In this document: positions 21,649-30,895 of the stretch, piece by piece
Numbering within the stretch: the stretch's first letter is position 1
Layout: every line of letters begins with the position of its first letter
Assembly: GCA_014859895.1 (NCBI GenBank)
Contig: JACZKS010000159.1
Coordinates: 62,001-126,000, forward strand
Direction of reading: 5' to 3'
Source of the DNA: Rhodospirillales bacterium
Lineage (GTDB): Bacteria; Pseudomonadota; Alphaproteobacteria; Rhodospirillales; Shumkoniaceae
Length of the DNA: 64,000 nucleotides
Notes under the pieces: generated by a model
What the model was told of the DNA's origin: nothing
Seen by the model: only the letters and a program-made list of their open reading frames with translations
The model's database searches: none
Position numbers and translations under genes: made by a program

Positions 21649-22614
21649 ATGAAAATCTTCGGCAAGATCGCGTTGACGACGGCGGCCGCAGCGGTCGCTC
21701 TGACGTTTGGACTGGCCGGCGCCGCCTTGGCGGAATTTCCCGAAAAGCCGGTGAACTACATCATCGCCTTCAAGCCGGGCGGCGAATCCGACGTCACGGC
21801 CCGCTTCCAGCAGCCCTTCTACAAGAAGATATTCGGCCAAGACTTGGTGATGTCCTACAAGGACGGGGGCGGCGGTGCGGTCGCCTGGGCCCAGCTCAAC
21901 ACCATCGCCGGCGACGGCTACACCATCATGGGCACCAACCTGCCCCATATCGTGCTGCAGCCGGCCCAGAAAGACGTCGGCTACACCACCGACGAGATGA
22001 CCAACATCCACATGTTCCACTATACGCCTGACGCCATCGTGGTGAAGGACGACAGCGAGTTCAAGACGGTGAAGGACCTGATCGACTTCGCCAAGGCCAA
22101 TCCCGGCAAGGTGACGCTCTCGGGTTCGGCCAAGGGAAGTTCCAACCACTTGGCCCAGGTCACCTTCGATCGTCTGGCCGGCGTCAAGACCACCTATGTC
22201 GCCTTTGCCGGCACGGCGCCTTCATCCACTGCCCTTCTCGGTGGGCAGGTCACGGCGTCGTGGGGCTATACGACGGTTCCTCCGCAGTATGCGGGAACGC
22301 GCATGCTGGCGGTCGCCATGGAAAAGCGGCACCCCAATTTCCCCGACGTGCCGACCTTCAAGGAATTGGGCTTTGACATGGTCAGCGGCGCCTATCGCGG
22401 CATTGCGGTGCCCAAGTCGACGCCTGAGGAAATCCGCGTCAAGCTGGGCCAAATGTTCCAGAAGATCAACGACGACCCCGCCTTCATCAAGCAGATGGAA
22501 GACAACGGCTTCGCCATGGTCAATGCCCCTTATGGCCCCGAGCTGACCAAGTTCATGACCAAGATGAAGGGCGAAATCCTGACCTCGGCCAAGGAAGCCG
22601 GCCTCATCAAATAG
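21649..22614 (+). CDS. tctC: Tripartite tricarboxylate transporter substrate-binding protein (TctC family)
   Basis: Signal peptide MKIFGKIALTTAAAAVALTFGLAGAALA, then EFPEKPVNYIIAFKPGGESDVTARFQQPFYKKIFG; followed by TctA and TctB. Confidence 0.9.
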   Translation: MKIFGKIALTTAAAAVALTFGLAGAALAEFPEKPVNYIIAFKPGGESDVTARFQQPFYKKIFGQDLVMSYKDGGGGAVAWAQLNTIAGDGYTIMGTNLPHIVLQPAQKDVGYTTDEMTNIHMFHYTPDAIVVKDDSEFKTVKDLIDFAKANPGKVTLSGSAKGSSNHLAQVTFDRLAGVKTTYVAFAGTAPSSTALLGGQVTASWGYTTVPPQYAGTRMLAVAMEKRHPNFPDVPTFKELGFDMVSGAYRGIAVPKSTPEEIRVKLGQMFQKINDDPAFIKQMEDNGFAMVNAPYGPELTKFMTKMKGEILTSAKEAGLIK

Positions 22615-22642
22615 ACACCGTTTGCCCAAACGATAACATCCC

Positions 22643-22677
22643 GGGCGCTCCGGCCACGCGTAAGGCCCGGAGCGCCC
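22643..22677 (+). repeat. Intercistronic stem-loop between tctC and tctA
   Basis: GGGCGCTCCGG-N13-CCGGAGCGCCC, perfect 11-bp stem; no U-tract. Confidence 0.65.
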
Positions 22678-22707
22678 TATAACGGGAGGAGATGACGGGG
22701 TGCGTTT

Positions 22708-24225
22708 ATGAGTGGATTCGATTTCTTCCTGGCGGCGATCAGTCCCTATCACATCAGCATCGCCCTCGGCGGGGTGATCGCGGGAACTGTCATTGGCGCC
22801 CTGCCGGGCCTGACCGCGACCATGGCCATTGCCGTTCTGGTTCCGCTGACTTTTTCCATGGAACCGGCCTCCGCATTGATTCTGATGGGCGCCATCTATA
22901 CCGGCGCTATCTACGGCGGCGCCTATTCGGCCATCCTGCTGAAGACGCCGGGCACGCCGTCGGCCATCGCCACCACCTTCGACGGCTACCCGATGGCCAA
23001 GCGGGGGGACGGCGATCTGGCGGTAACGCTGGCCTGCCTGTCCTCGGTGGTCGGTGGATTGATCGGCGCCGCCTTCCTTCTCGGGCTGGCGCCGCCGCTC
23101 GCCAACATCGCGCTGGCCTTCGGGCCGGTCGAATATTTCTGGCTGGCCATCTTCGGATTGTCACTGATTTCGGCGCTCTCCGAAGGCCACCTGTTGAAGA
23201 GCCTGATCGGCGGTACCTTCGGCATGCTGCTGACCACCATCGGCGTCGCCGAGGTCAGCGCCGACATCCGCTACACCTTCGGCAGCCACACCCTGATCGG
23301 CGGCATCGAACCGGTGTCGGCGCTGATCGGGCTCTATTGCGTTCCCGTGCTCATCGATCTGGTCGCCACTCCTGGACGCCACCTGAAAGTGACGGCTGAA
23401 ACCCGTGGTTTCAGGCTGCCCGAGGCTTTGCGCCTGGCATGGCGCCACAAAATCAATCTCGTCCGCAGCTCTGTGATCGGCACCTTGGTCGGCATCCTGC
23501 CCGGCGCCGGCGGCTCCATCGCCGGGCTGGTCGCCTATTCCGAGGCCCGCCGCTCGTCCAAGCGCACCGAGCATTTCGGTACCGGTGAACCGGAGGGACT
23601 GGAGGCCAGCGAATCGGCCAACAACGCCACCGTCGGCGGCGGTTTCATCCCCACCCTGGTGCTGGGCATCCCGGGGACACCGCCCGACGCCGTTATTCTC
23701 GGCGCCCTGCTCGTCCAGGGCATCCGCACCGGCCCCAAGCTGTTCCTCGAGGGTGAGGGCTCGATCGTCTACACCTTCATTTACGGCCTGTTCATCGCCA
23801 CCCTGCTGATGCTGCCGACGGGCCTGCTCATTGGACGCTACGCCTATCGGTTCATCATCACCTTTCCCAAGGCATTGCTCGTTCCGACCGTCGCCTTCAT
23901 GACGATCATCGGTACCTACGCCATCCGCAACAACATGTCCGATGTGGTCATCATGATCGCCCTGGGTGCCGTCGGCTGGATCCTCGACCGCTACGGCTTC
24001 AAGCCGTCGCCGATCGTGCTCGGCCTCATCCTCAGCCGCATCGCCGAGCAGGGGTTCGTGCAGGGATGGACCATCGGCACCGCCCGCGGTGACGTCCTGG
24101 CCGAGTTTTTCGCCAGGCCGATCTCGATGGGGATCATCGTCTTTATCGCGGTGTCGCTGTTCTACCCGGTGATCGCCAAACGCTGGAGACTTTACGAGGA
24201 GGCCAAGAATGCCCGCGAAAACTGA
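22708..24225 (+). CDS. tctA: Tripartite tricarboxylate transporter large permease TctA
   Basis: GGVIAGTVIGALPGLTATMAIAVLVPLTFSMEPASALILMGAIYTGAIYGGAYSAILLKTPGTPSAIATTFDGYPMAKRG. Confidence 0.95.
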   Translation: MSGFDFFLAAISPYHISIALGGVIAGTVIGALPGLTATMAIAVLVPLTFSMEPASALILMGAIYTGAIYGGAYSAILLKTPGTPSAIATTFDGYPMAKRGDGDLAVTLACLSSVVGGLIGAAFLLGLAPPLANIALAFGPVEYFWLAIFGLSLISALSEGHLLKSLIGGTFGMLLTTIGVAEVSADIRYTFGSHTLIGGIEPVSALIGLYCVPVLIDLVATPGRHLKVTAETRGFRLPEALRLAWRHKINLVRSSVIGTLVGILPGAGGSIAGLVAYSEARRSSKRTEHFGTGEPEGLEASESANNATVGGGFIPTLVLGIPGTPPDAVILGALLVQGIRTGPKLFLEGEGSIVYTFIYGLFIATLLMLPTGLLIGRYAYRFIITFPKALLVPTVAFMTIIGTYAIRNNMSDVVIMIALGAVGWILDRYGFKPSPIVLGLILSRIAEQGFVQGWTIGTARGDVLAEFFARPISMGIIVFIAVSLFYPVIAKRWRLYEEAKNAREN

Positions 24226-24676
24226 ACGCGACACCCCAGGCATCGTCCTGGCCGCCGGCTTCATCCTGATCGCAGCGGTGTTCCTTTACGACTCGCGAAA
24301 TCTTCTCGACCCCGACTCCTACGTGTTCCCGGCGGCGATCTGCGTCGTGATGATCACCCTCTCGATCGTCTTCATCGTCATCAACCTGGTCAAACCGCAA
24401 CCGGACAGGGAGGCTTCACAGTCACCGGGGTCAACTGCGCGGCGTGTCAGCTTGGTTGTTGTCATGCTGGCCAGCGCCTTCGTTATGCCTTACACCGGCT
24501 TCGTTCTTGCCGGGTTCGGTGTTTTTGCGGCTTTGACGATGCTGGCCATGTTCGAGCCATGGAACCCCAAGCGTGCGGCGCTCTACGCCGGGGTCGGCGT
24601 TGCCATTGTCATCGGCTTCTACGTGACGTTCGCCAAGGTCTTCCTGGTGCCGTTGCCGGAAACGCCGTTCCTCTGA
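24209..24676 (+). CDS. tctB: Tripartite tricarboxylate transporter small permease TctB
   Basis: Small four-TM protein directly after tctA with a short overlap. Confidence 0.85.
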   Translation: MPAKTERDTPGIVLAAGFILIAAVFLYDSRNLLDPDSYVFPAAICVVMITLSIVFIVINLVKPQPDREASQSPGSTARRVSLVVVMLASAFVMPYTGFVLAGFGVFAALTMLAMFEPWNPKRAALYAGVGVAIVIGFYVTFAKVFLVPLPETPFL

Positions 24677-24698
24677 TTGCCGGCGGTTCCGGCGGCTC

Positions 24699-24744
24699 TT
24701 CCGCCCCCCGAGGCCTTGTTCATACCGGCCTCGGGCGAGCGGAA
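24699..24744. terminator. Candidate bidirectional terminator between convergent tctB and lipoprotein gene
   Basis: TTCCGC-CC-CCCGAGGCC-loop-GGCCTCGGG-CGA-GCGGAA, a two-part stem in the convergent gap; no strong U-tract. Confidence 0.45.
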
Positions 24745-24754
24745 AGCCGTTGGC

Positions 24755-24961
24755 TTACTTCTTGTACCAGGGGCAGTACTCGGGAGACGCCTTCGCGCCG
24801 TCGAACTCGCCCTTGGAGTTGGCGTACTGCGTGTAGACGACCGAGCCGTCCGGCGCGCACCACGGATCGAGAAACGTTCCGGCCTTACGGGTCTCCCCCG
24901 AACTGGCGCAACCGGCAACCAAAACTGCCGCCAACGCGGCAACGACGAAACCCAGTTTCAT
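24755..24961 (-). CDS. Small (68 aa) lipoprotein of unknown function
   Basis: MKLGFVVAALAAVLVAGCASSGETRKAG... with lipobox LVAGC; two further Cys in the mature part. Confidence 0.65.
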   Translation of the reverse strand: MKLGFVVAALAAVLVAGCASSGETRKAGTFLDPWCAPDGSVVYTQYANSKGEFDGAKASPEYCPWYKK

Positions 24962-25154
24962 TTTTTACCCCCTTCTCAAAACAGCAAAAAAACGGGCCGT
25001 GCCTCTCTAGGTATGGGGACGACGGCGCTCCGGCAAGGGGGGCGCCGTCAAAACCCCGGCCCCGACGGCTTCTTCGTCGATGGACAGATTCGTCCCGGAT
25101 TGTGGCAAAAGGATGAGAGCGTCGGCGCCCGGGAAACGCCGGCCGCTCGCGCGC

Positions 25155-26516
25155 CTAGCCGATCAGGTTCCCCTGGTTGTCGAAGGCGAAGGGCTTGCCT
25201 TCTCCCAGGACGGAGAACGTATTCGGCTTCGCCTCGATCTCATCGAGATAGGTCTCCGACATCTGGATCTTGTGCAGCTTCTTGGTGTTCTTGATGCGCA
25301 CGATGCGCAGCTTCTCAAGCTCGAGTCCAACGCAGGTCTGGATGGCCACGGCAATGGCCTGCCTGTCGGAGTTGACCACCATCGGCATGCGCGCTCCTTC
25401 GAGGTTGCGCGCCGTGATGCCGTTGGTATAGGTCGAGCCCAGGTCCATCTTGTTGAAGACCCGAAGCGTGATCAGGTCGGCCACGCCCATGCCGGCGACG
25501 TTGCCATGCGATTCCTCTGAGATGTCGCGGATGATGATGCGCTTGAGCGGCAGCGCCACGAAACCCGGAAGCCCCGAGGAAGCCCGCCCGGTGACCGTCG
25601 GGTCCATGCCCTGGCCGCTGATGTTCTTGCCGATCTCGTCGACGATCAGGACGTCGATGGACGACATCAGGAGCTTGCCCATGATGTCCTTGGCCTGGAT
25701 CAGCAACTCCTTTTCGCGCGCCACCATCTTCTCGGGCGGGATGGCCTCGATGACCGCCAGGCCGTCGTAGGCGTTCTCGACCAGGCCAAGGGCGAAGACC
25801 ACCGGCAGTACCTTCAACTGTGCCGTCGCCGCCTTGGGAATGATGTCGGCGAAGCGGGTGAACCCCAGAGAATGAAACATGGTGGCGCCGTGATGCTTGC
25901 CCAGCCCGATAACCATCATCTTGCAGAGCCCGCTTTCGTAGTCGCCCTTGTAGTTGGAATGTGGCTTGATCTTGTTGAGGATGACGATGCCGTCGGCGCC
26001 GTGGGCATGCTTGTCACAGTAAAGCGGGACGCCCTCGACCGATGTGGTCTCGACAACCTCCATGCTGGACAGGATCGGCGCGCCGACGCTGGCCTCGGTG
26101 ATGCCGTAGCCTTCGAGCAGGCTCTTCTGGCCGTCCGCCGTGCCGCCGCCGTGGCTACCCATGGCCGGCACCAGGAACGGCTCGGCCCCCCAGGCCTTGA
26201 GCTCGGCAACGACGGTTTTCAGAATCTCGACGGCGTGCGGGATGCCGCGGCTACCCGCCGTGATGGCGATGCGTTTGCCCTTCACGTCCGGCCGCGCCGG
26301 CAATGCGGCCAGGGTGCGCTCGACGGCCTGCTTGACGTCGGTGACGGCCTCACTGGGGAAACGCTGCTCGACGGGAAGCATCCGCGGCAATGGATAGTTC
26401 TCGCCGGCCGGCAGCGAAAGTTCGACCTTGTCCAGTTTCACGGTGGCATGGCTCCATGCATAAGGGTTCGACGCGGCCGTCGCCGACGGCGTCAGGTTTC
26501 CCGGGGGGAGCGACAT
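25155..26516 (-). CDS. LarA-like (DUF2088/nickel-pincer racemase superfamily) protein
   Basis: IAITAGSRGIPHAVEILKTV, PAMGSHGGGTADGQ, NKIKPHSNYKGDYESGLCKMMVIGLGKHHGA; lactate-racemase-domain architecture, catalytic function unproven. Confidence 0.75.
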   Translation of the reverse strand: MSLPPGNLTPSATAASNPYAWSHATVKLDKVELSLPAGENYPLPRMLPVEQRFPSEAVTDVKQAVERTLAALPARPDVKGKRIAITAGSRGIPHAVEILKTVVAELKAWGAEPFLVPAMGSHGGGTADGQKSLLEGYGITEASVGAPILSSMEVVETTSVEGVPLYCDKHAHGADGIVILNKIKPHSNYKGDYESGLCKMMVIGLGKHHGATMFHSLGFTRFADIIPKAATAQLKVLPVVFALGLVENAYDGLAVIEAIPPEKMVAREKELLIQAKDIMGKLLMSSIDVLIVDEIGKNISGQGMDPTVTGRASSGLPGFVALPLKRIIIRDISEESHGNVAGMGVADLITLRVFNKMDLGSTYTNGITARNLEGARMPMVVNSDRQAIAVAIQTCVGLELEKLRIVRIKNTKKLHKIQMSETYLDEIEAKPNTFSVLGEGKPFAFDNQGNLIG

Positions 26517-26577
26517 CCTAGCGGATTCACCCGTGACCTTCGAGAATTTGCGGGCGGGAGAGGAAAGTTTTTTCGGC

Positions 26578-27123
26578 TCAGCCGACCGTGGCGCCATTCA
26601 GTTTTTTGCTCTTCACCAGCTTGCGCAGGATCATGCCGCGCTTGAGCGCCGAGATGCGATCGACGAATAGCACCCCGTCCAGGTGATCGATCTCGTGCTG
26701 GATACAGGTACCGAGCAGGCCGTCGGCCTCGATCTCCCGCATCTCTCCCGTCTCGTCGAGGTAGCGCACCCGCACGCGGGCCGGCCGGCATACCTCGGCA
26801 TAATGCTCGGGCAGCGACAGGCAGCCCTCTTCGCGGACCTCGTCGTCGTCGGACACCCAGATGATTTCGGGATTGGCCATGCACAGCGGCGCCCGCGAGC
26901 GGCCTTCACCGTCATCGTCTTCCTCGCCGTGCGGCGCGGCGACGACGATGACCCTTTTCAATACCCCCACCTGCGGGGCCGCCAAGCCAATGCCGTCGGC
27001 CGCTTTCATGGTCTCCAGCATGTCGTCCATCAGCCGGCGCACCGCGCCGTCGACGGCGGGCACGGACCGGCTCAGCGACTTGAGGCGGGGATCGGGGGCG
27101 ATCAGGATGGGAAGAACGGACAT
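26578..27123 (-). CDS. def: Peptide deformylase
   Basis: GIGLAAPQVGV, EEGCLSLPEHY, QHEIDHLDGVLFVDRIS: all three metal/active-site motifs intact. Confidence 0.96.
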   Translation of the reverse strand: MSVLPILIAPDPRLKSLSRSVPAVDGAVRRLMDDMLETMKAADGIGLAAPQVGVLKRVIVVAAPHGEEDDDGEGRSRAPLCMANPEIIWVSDDDEVREEGCLSLPEHYAEVCRPARVRVRYLDETGEMREIEADGLLGTCIQHEIDHLDGVLFVDRISALKRGMILRKLVKSKKLNGATVG

Positions 27124-27205
27124 GGGGCTCCGGCTTTGATTGGCATCGCAATATTCGGAGCACATATGGCCGATTCCCGCCGCCGTCAAGTCGCTGACTT
27201 GCCGC

Positions 27206-28621
27206 CTAGCGCGGTCGCTGCACGCGCACCCGGTAGCTCAGCGTCGCCTTTCCGCCGGCCGGAACGCCGACGGTCCAGGTCGCCTCGCTGCCCGAGAAGT
27301 CCTCATGGGCTTTGCTTTCCGTGACAATCGTGGCAGCACCCTGGAACCTCTCGACAAGGCGCACCGTCACCGCCTCGGCCTTGGCGTTGGAAAGCGCGAT
27401 CTGCTGTTCCGTCTCGAAGGCGCGCTCGGGCAGGCCATCGGTGGTGAACGCGCCTTGGCGGTACTGGATGCCGATGTCCGTCGCCTCGCCCAGGTTGAGC
27501 GTCACCTCCTCACCGGCCGCCGTATGGGCGATCGACTGCTCGCCGGTGAACTGGATGCGCCCCTGGGAATCGCGTTCGTACACCCGCACCAGCCCGGCCG
27601 GCAGCGGCAACCCCAGCCCCGCCTCGCGGGCGTTGGCGAATTTCAGGGTGACGGCGGGCCGGTAGGTCGCCGGCGCCGCACCGCCGCGGACAGGAATCTC
27701 GGTGATCCAGCGTTCCCGGACGTATTGGCGGGCCACCGGCACCGCCGCGGCCGACAGCAGGGCGACCTGCTTGCTCTGGTTGTTGGCGAGCGTCACCTTG
27801 CCGGGCAGGGCGTAGAGATGGACGTCGCCAACCGCTTCGCGGCGCATGGCGTCTTCGGCCGGGGCGGCAGCCATCATGTTGGCGCCCTTGAAGGTGGCCA
27901 GCGGCCGTTCGCTCTCGCGCCGCACGTTGCCAGCGATCATCTGCACGTCGGCGTCGGAAAACGCGATGCCGGTGGCGTTCGACAGGGACGCCCAGGCGCC
28001 CAGCGACAGCGTCTTGCCGGCGGCATCCAGCTCGGCGGCATAGTCGGCCCGCCAGCTCAACCCCTCGGTCAGGTAGGTGAGTTCGAGCGGCGCCTGGCCG
28101 GCGACGGCGCTGTCCGCCTCGATCAGGAGCGTCGGCTGCGCCCTGAGACCGGCCGGCACGGTGTCGAAGACCAGGCGGCCGGGCACGGTGATTTCGATGC
28201 GATCGCCGATCTTGAGCACCGGCCCGTTGCCGACGGCAAGCACGGTGGCGGTCTCGACCATTTCTTCTCCGGTGTCGGGCCGCGTGCGGATGACGCGCAC
28301 CGTCTTGCCCACCGAGCGCTCGAGCAGGGCCTGGGGCGACAGCAAATCGAATTCGAAATTGCGCTCGAGGACCTTGACGCCGTCGCCCACCCGCAACAGC
28401 GCGCTGGATGGCACCATGCGGGCGCTCACCCCCTCGAAAGCCAGGCTGTTGGCGCCCTTGGCCAGGTCCACGGTCCGTCGGTCGGTGACGAGGCCGAAAC
28501 CGTCGGCGTACAGGGTGACGGCAAGGCCGGAACGGCTGGCCGGCAGAACCGCCGTCTCGTCGGCCGCCGCCGTGGCCGCCATCAGGGCGGCGCCGGCCAG
28601 GGCCAGAAGGGAGATCCGCAT
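27206..28621 (-). CDS. DUF4139 domain-containing secreted protein
   Basis: Signal peptide MRISLLALAGAALMAATAAADE; LTYLTEGLSWRADYAAELDAAGKTLSLGAWASLSNATGIAFSDADVQMIAGNV. Confidence 0.8.
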   Translation of the reverse strand: MRISLLALAGAALMAATAAADETAVLPASRSGLAVTLYADGFGLVTDRRTVDLAKGANSLAFEGVSARMVPSSALLRVGDGVKVLERNFEFDLLSPQALLERSVGKTVRVIRTRPDTGEEMVETATVLAVGNGPVLKIGDRIEITVPGRLVFDTVPAGLRAQPTLLIEADSAVAGQAPLELTYLTEGLSWRADYAAELDAAGKTLSLGAWASLSNATGIAFSDADVQMIAGNVRRESERPLATFKGANMMAAAPAEDAMRREAVGDVHLYALPGKVTLANNQSKQVALLSAAAVPVARQYVRERWITEIPVRGGAAPATYRPAVTLKFANAREAGLGLPLPAGLVRVYERDSQGRIQFTGEQSIAHTAAGEEVTLNLGEATDIGIQYRQGAFTTDGLPERAFETEQQIALSNAKAEAVTVRLVERFQGAATIVTESKAHEDFSGSEATWTVGVPAGGKATLSYRVRVQRPR

Positions 28622-28717
28622 GGTAATCCTCCGTGTTGTCGCGGCATGCCTTGAAACGCGGGTTTGCGTTTCCCACCCCGCTTCGGCAAGCTGTCCTCGG
28701 GGAGGATATCTGAGCCT

Positions 28718-29827
28718 ATGGAAAATTCTGTCTTTATTTTGGCCGTCGGTGTGGCCGTTGCCGTCCTGGCGGCGATTTTCATCTTCGTGCTGCTGCGCGG
28801 CGAGCGGGCCCGCGCGGAAAGCGCCGCCCACATGGCGCAGTTGGCCGACAGCGCGGTCCGGCTGGCTGCCCAGCAGGCCGAACTCACCGGCCGCCTTCAG
28901 CAGACCCAGAGCGGCATCAACGAACGGCTCGATGGCCTGTCAAAGCGCTTGGGCGACGGATTGGCCGAACAGACCGAGAAAACCGGCGAGACGCTCAAGG
29001 ACTTGCAGACCAGGCTGGCCGTCATCGACCGCGCCCAGCAGAACATCACCGACCTTTCCCAGCAGGTGGTCGGGCTGCAGGATATCCTATCCAACAAGCA
29101 GGCGCGCGGTGCCTTCGGCGAAATCCAGTTGCAGGACATCGTGACCGCCGCCCTGCCGCCATCCGCCTTCGCCCTGCAAGTGACCTTGAGCAGCGGGGCA
29201 CGGGTCGACTGCCTGCTCCACCTACCCAACCCGCCCGGCGCCATCGCGATTGACGCCAAATTCCCGCTGGAAAGCTACCAAGCCCTGCGCGACGCGCGTG
29301 ACGACGCGGCCCAGGTGCTGGCCCGCCGGACTTTCAGCGCTGACGTGTTGAGACACGTGCGCGATATCGCCGAGAAGTACATCGTGCCCGGCGAGACGGC
29401 GGAATCGGCCCTGATGTTCCTGCCCTCGGAAGCCGTCTACGCCGAACTGCACGCCAATTTCCGCAACGTCATCGAGGATTCGTTCCGCCGCCGGGTATGG
29501 ATCGTGTCGCCGACGACCCTGATGGCGACATTGAATACCGTCCGCGCCGTGCTGAAGGACGCCCGCATGCGCGAGCAGGCCGGAGTCATCCAGGCCGAGG
29601 TGCAGAAGTTGCTCGACGACGTGGGCAGGCTTGACGAACGGGTGGGCCGGCTCAACCGCCACTTCGACCAGACGGTCGAGGACATCCGCCAGATCCGGAT
29701 CACCACCGACAAGGTCACCAAACGGGCCGAGCGCATCGATGAGATCCAGCTCGGTCCCGATTCGCCGGCCGGCGATCTGCCGCCTCCGGCGCCGCTTCCG
29801 ATCATCGACGACGTCGCCCCGCAGTGA
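28718..29827 (+). CDS. rmuC: DNA recombination protein RmuC homologue
   Basis: N-terminal TM, coiled coil, KQARGAFGEIQLQDIVTAALPPSAF...IAIDAKFPLESYQAL... Confidence 0.92.
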   Translation: MENSVFILAVGVAVAVLAAIFIFVLLRGERARAESAAHMAQLADSAVRLAAQQAELTGRLQQTQSGINERLDGLSKRLGDGLAEQTEKTGETLKDLQTRLAVIDRAQQNITDLSQQVVGLQDILSNKQARGAFGEIQLQDIVTAALPPSAFALQVTLSSGARVDCLLHLPNPPGAIAIDAKFPLESYQALRDARDDAAQVLARRTFSADVLRHVRDIAEKYIVPGETAESALMFLPSEAVYAELHANFRNVIEDSFRRRVWIVSPTTLMATLNTVRAVLKDARMREQAGVIQAEVQKLLDDVGRLDERVGRLNRHFDQTVEDIRQIRITTDKVTKRAERIDEIQLGPDSPAGDLPPPAPLPIIDDVAPQ

Positions 29828-29905
29828 GGGGGATTTTGGCGCGCCGCCAGGACGCCGCCGTGATAGCATCGATGACAAATCCGTCGTCGAATTTGGGGGG
29901 ACTTG

Positions 29906-30880
29906 ATGGATATTTCGGGATTTTCGATCTTCGTCGTCGTCGTGCTGATCCTCGTCATGATCATCGTCCTGCTCGGGGTCAAGGCCGTCACGCAGGGCTA
30001 CGAGTACACGGTGGAACGGTTCGGCCGCTATACCCGCACGCTCAAGCCCGGCCTCCATCTGATCATTCCCATGGTGGATCGCATCGGCTCCAAACTGAAC
30101 ATGATGGAGCAGGTTCTCGACGTCCCGACCCAAGAGATCATCACGCGTGACAACGCAATGGTTTCGGTCGACGGCGTCGTCTTCTATCAGGTGCTCGACG
30201 CCGCCGCGGCCGCCTACGAGGTCCGCCAATTGGAATTCGCCGTCCTCAACCTGACGATGACCAACATCCGCACGGTCATGGGATCGATGGACTTGGACGA
30301 ACTTCTATCGCAGCGCGACCAGATCAACGCGCGGCTGCTCAACGTGGTCGACGAGGCGACCAGCCCCTGGGGCATCAAGGTGACGCGCATCGAGATCAAG
30401 GACATCTCGCCGCCCCGCGACCTGATCGATTCGATGGCCCGCCAGATGAAGGCCGAGCGGGACAAGCGGGCCGCCATCCTGGTCGCCGAGGGCGAGCGGC
30501 AAGCCGCCATCCTCAAGGCCGAGGGCGACAAACAGTCGGCCATCCTGCAGGCCGAGGGCCGGCGCGAGGCCGCCTATCGCGACGCCGAAGCCCGCGAACG
30601 CGAGGCCGAGGCCGAGGCCAAGGCAACGGCCATGGTTTCCGCGGCAATCGCCAAAGGCAACGTGCAGGCCATCAACTACTTCGTCGCCCAGAAATACACC
30701 GATGCCCTGCAAAGCATCGCCTCCGCCAAAAACCAGAAGGTCATCTTCCTGCCGCTCGAGGCGACCAGCCTGATCGGCACCGTCGGCGGCATCGCCGAGA
30801 TCGCCAGGGAAGCCTTCGGCGGCAAGGGCGGAACACCGGCCGCCGAGTCGGCGGGCGGCCCGTGGACGAAGAAGGATTAG
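29906..30880 (+). CDS. SPFH/Band 7 (stomatin/QmcA-like) protein
   Basis: [76 protein letters not shown]. Confidence 0.92.
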   Translation: MDISGFSIFVVVVLILVMIIVLLGVKAVTQGYEYTVERFGRYTRTLKPGLHLIIPMVDRIGSKLNMMEQVLDVPTQEIITRDNAMVSVDGVVFYQVLDAAAAAYEVRQLEFAVLNLTMTNIRTVMGSMDLDELLSQRDQINARLLNVVDEATSPWGIKVTRIEIKDISPPRDLIDSMARQMKAERDKRAAILVAEGERQAAILKAEGDKQSAILQAEGRREAAYRDAEAREREAEAEAKATAMVSAAIAKGNVQAINYFVAQKYTDALQSIASAKNQKVIFLPLEATSLIGTVGGIAEIAREAFGGKGGTPAAESAGGPWTKKD

Positions 30881-30895
30881 GGGCGCAGGAAGGCC

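Noticed and set aside
21561-22677. Intercistronic hairpins as Rho-independent terminators
   Set aside because: No U-tract follows either stem and downstream genes are evidently part of the same operon.
25021-25049. GACGGCGC...GCGCCGTC inverted repeat as terminator
   Set aside because: Perfect 8-bp stem but no U-tract on either strand; function unclear.
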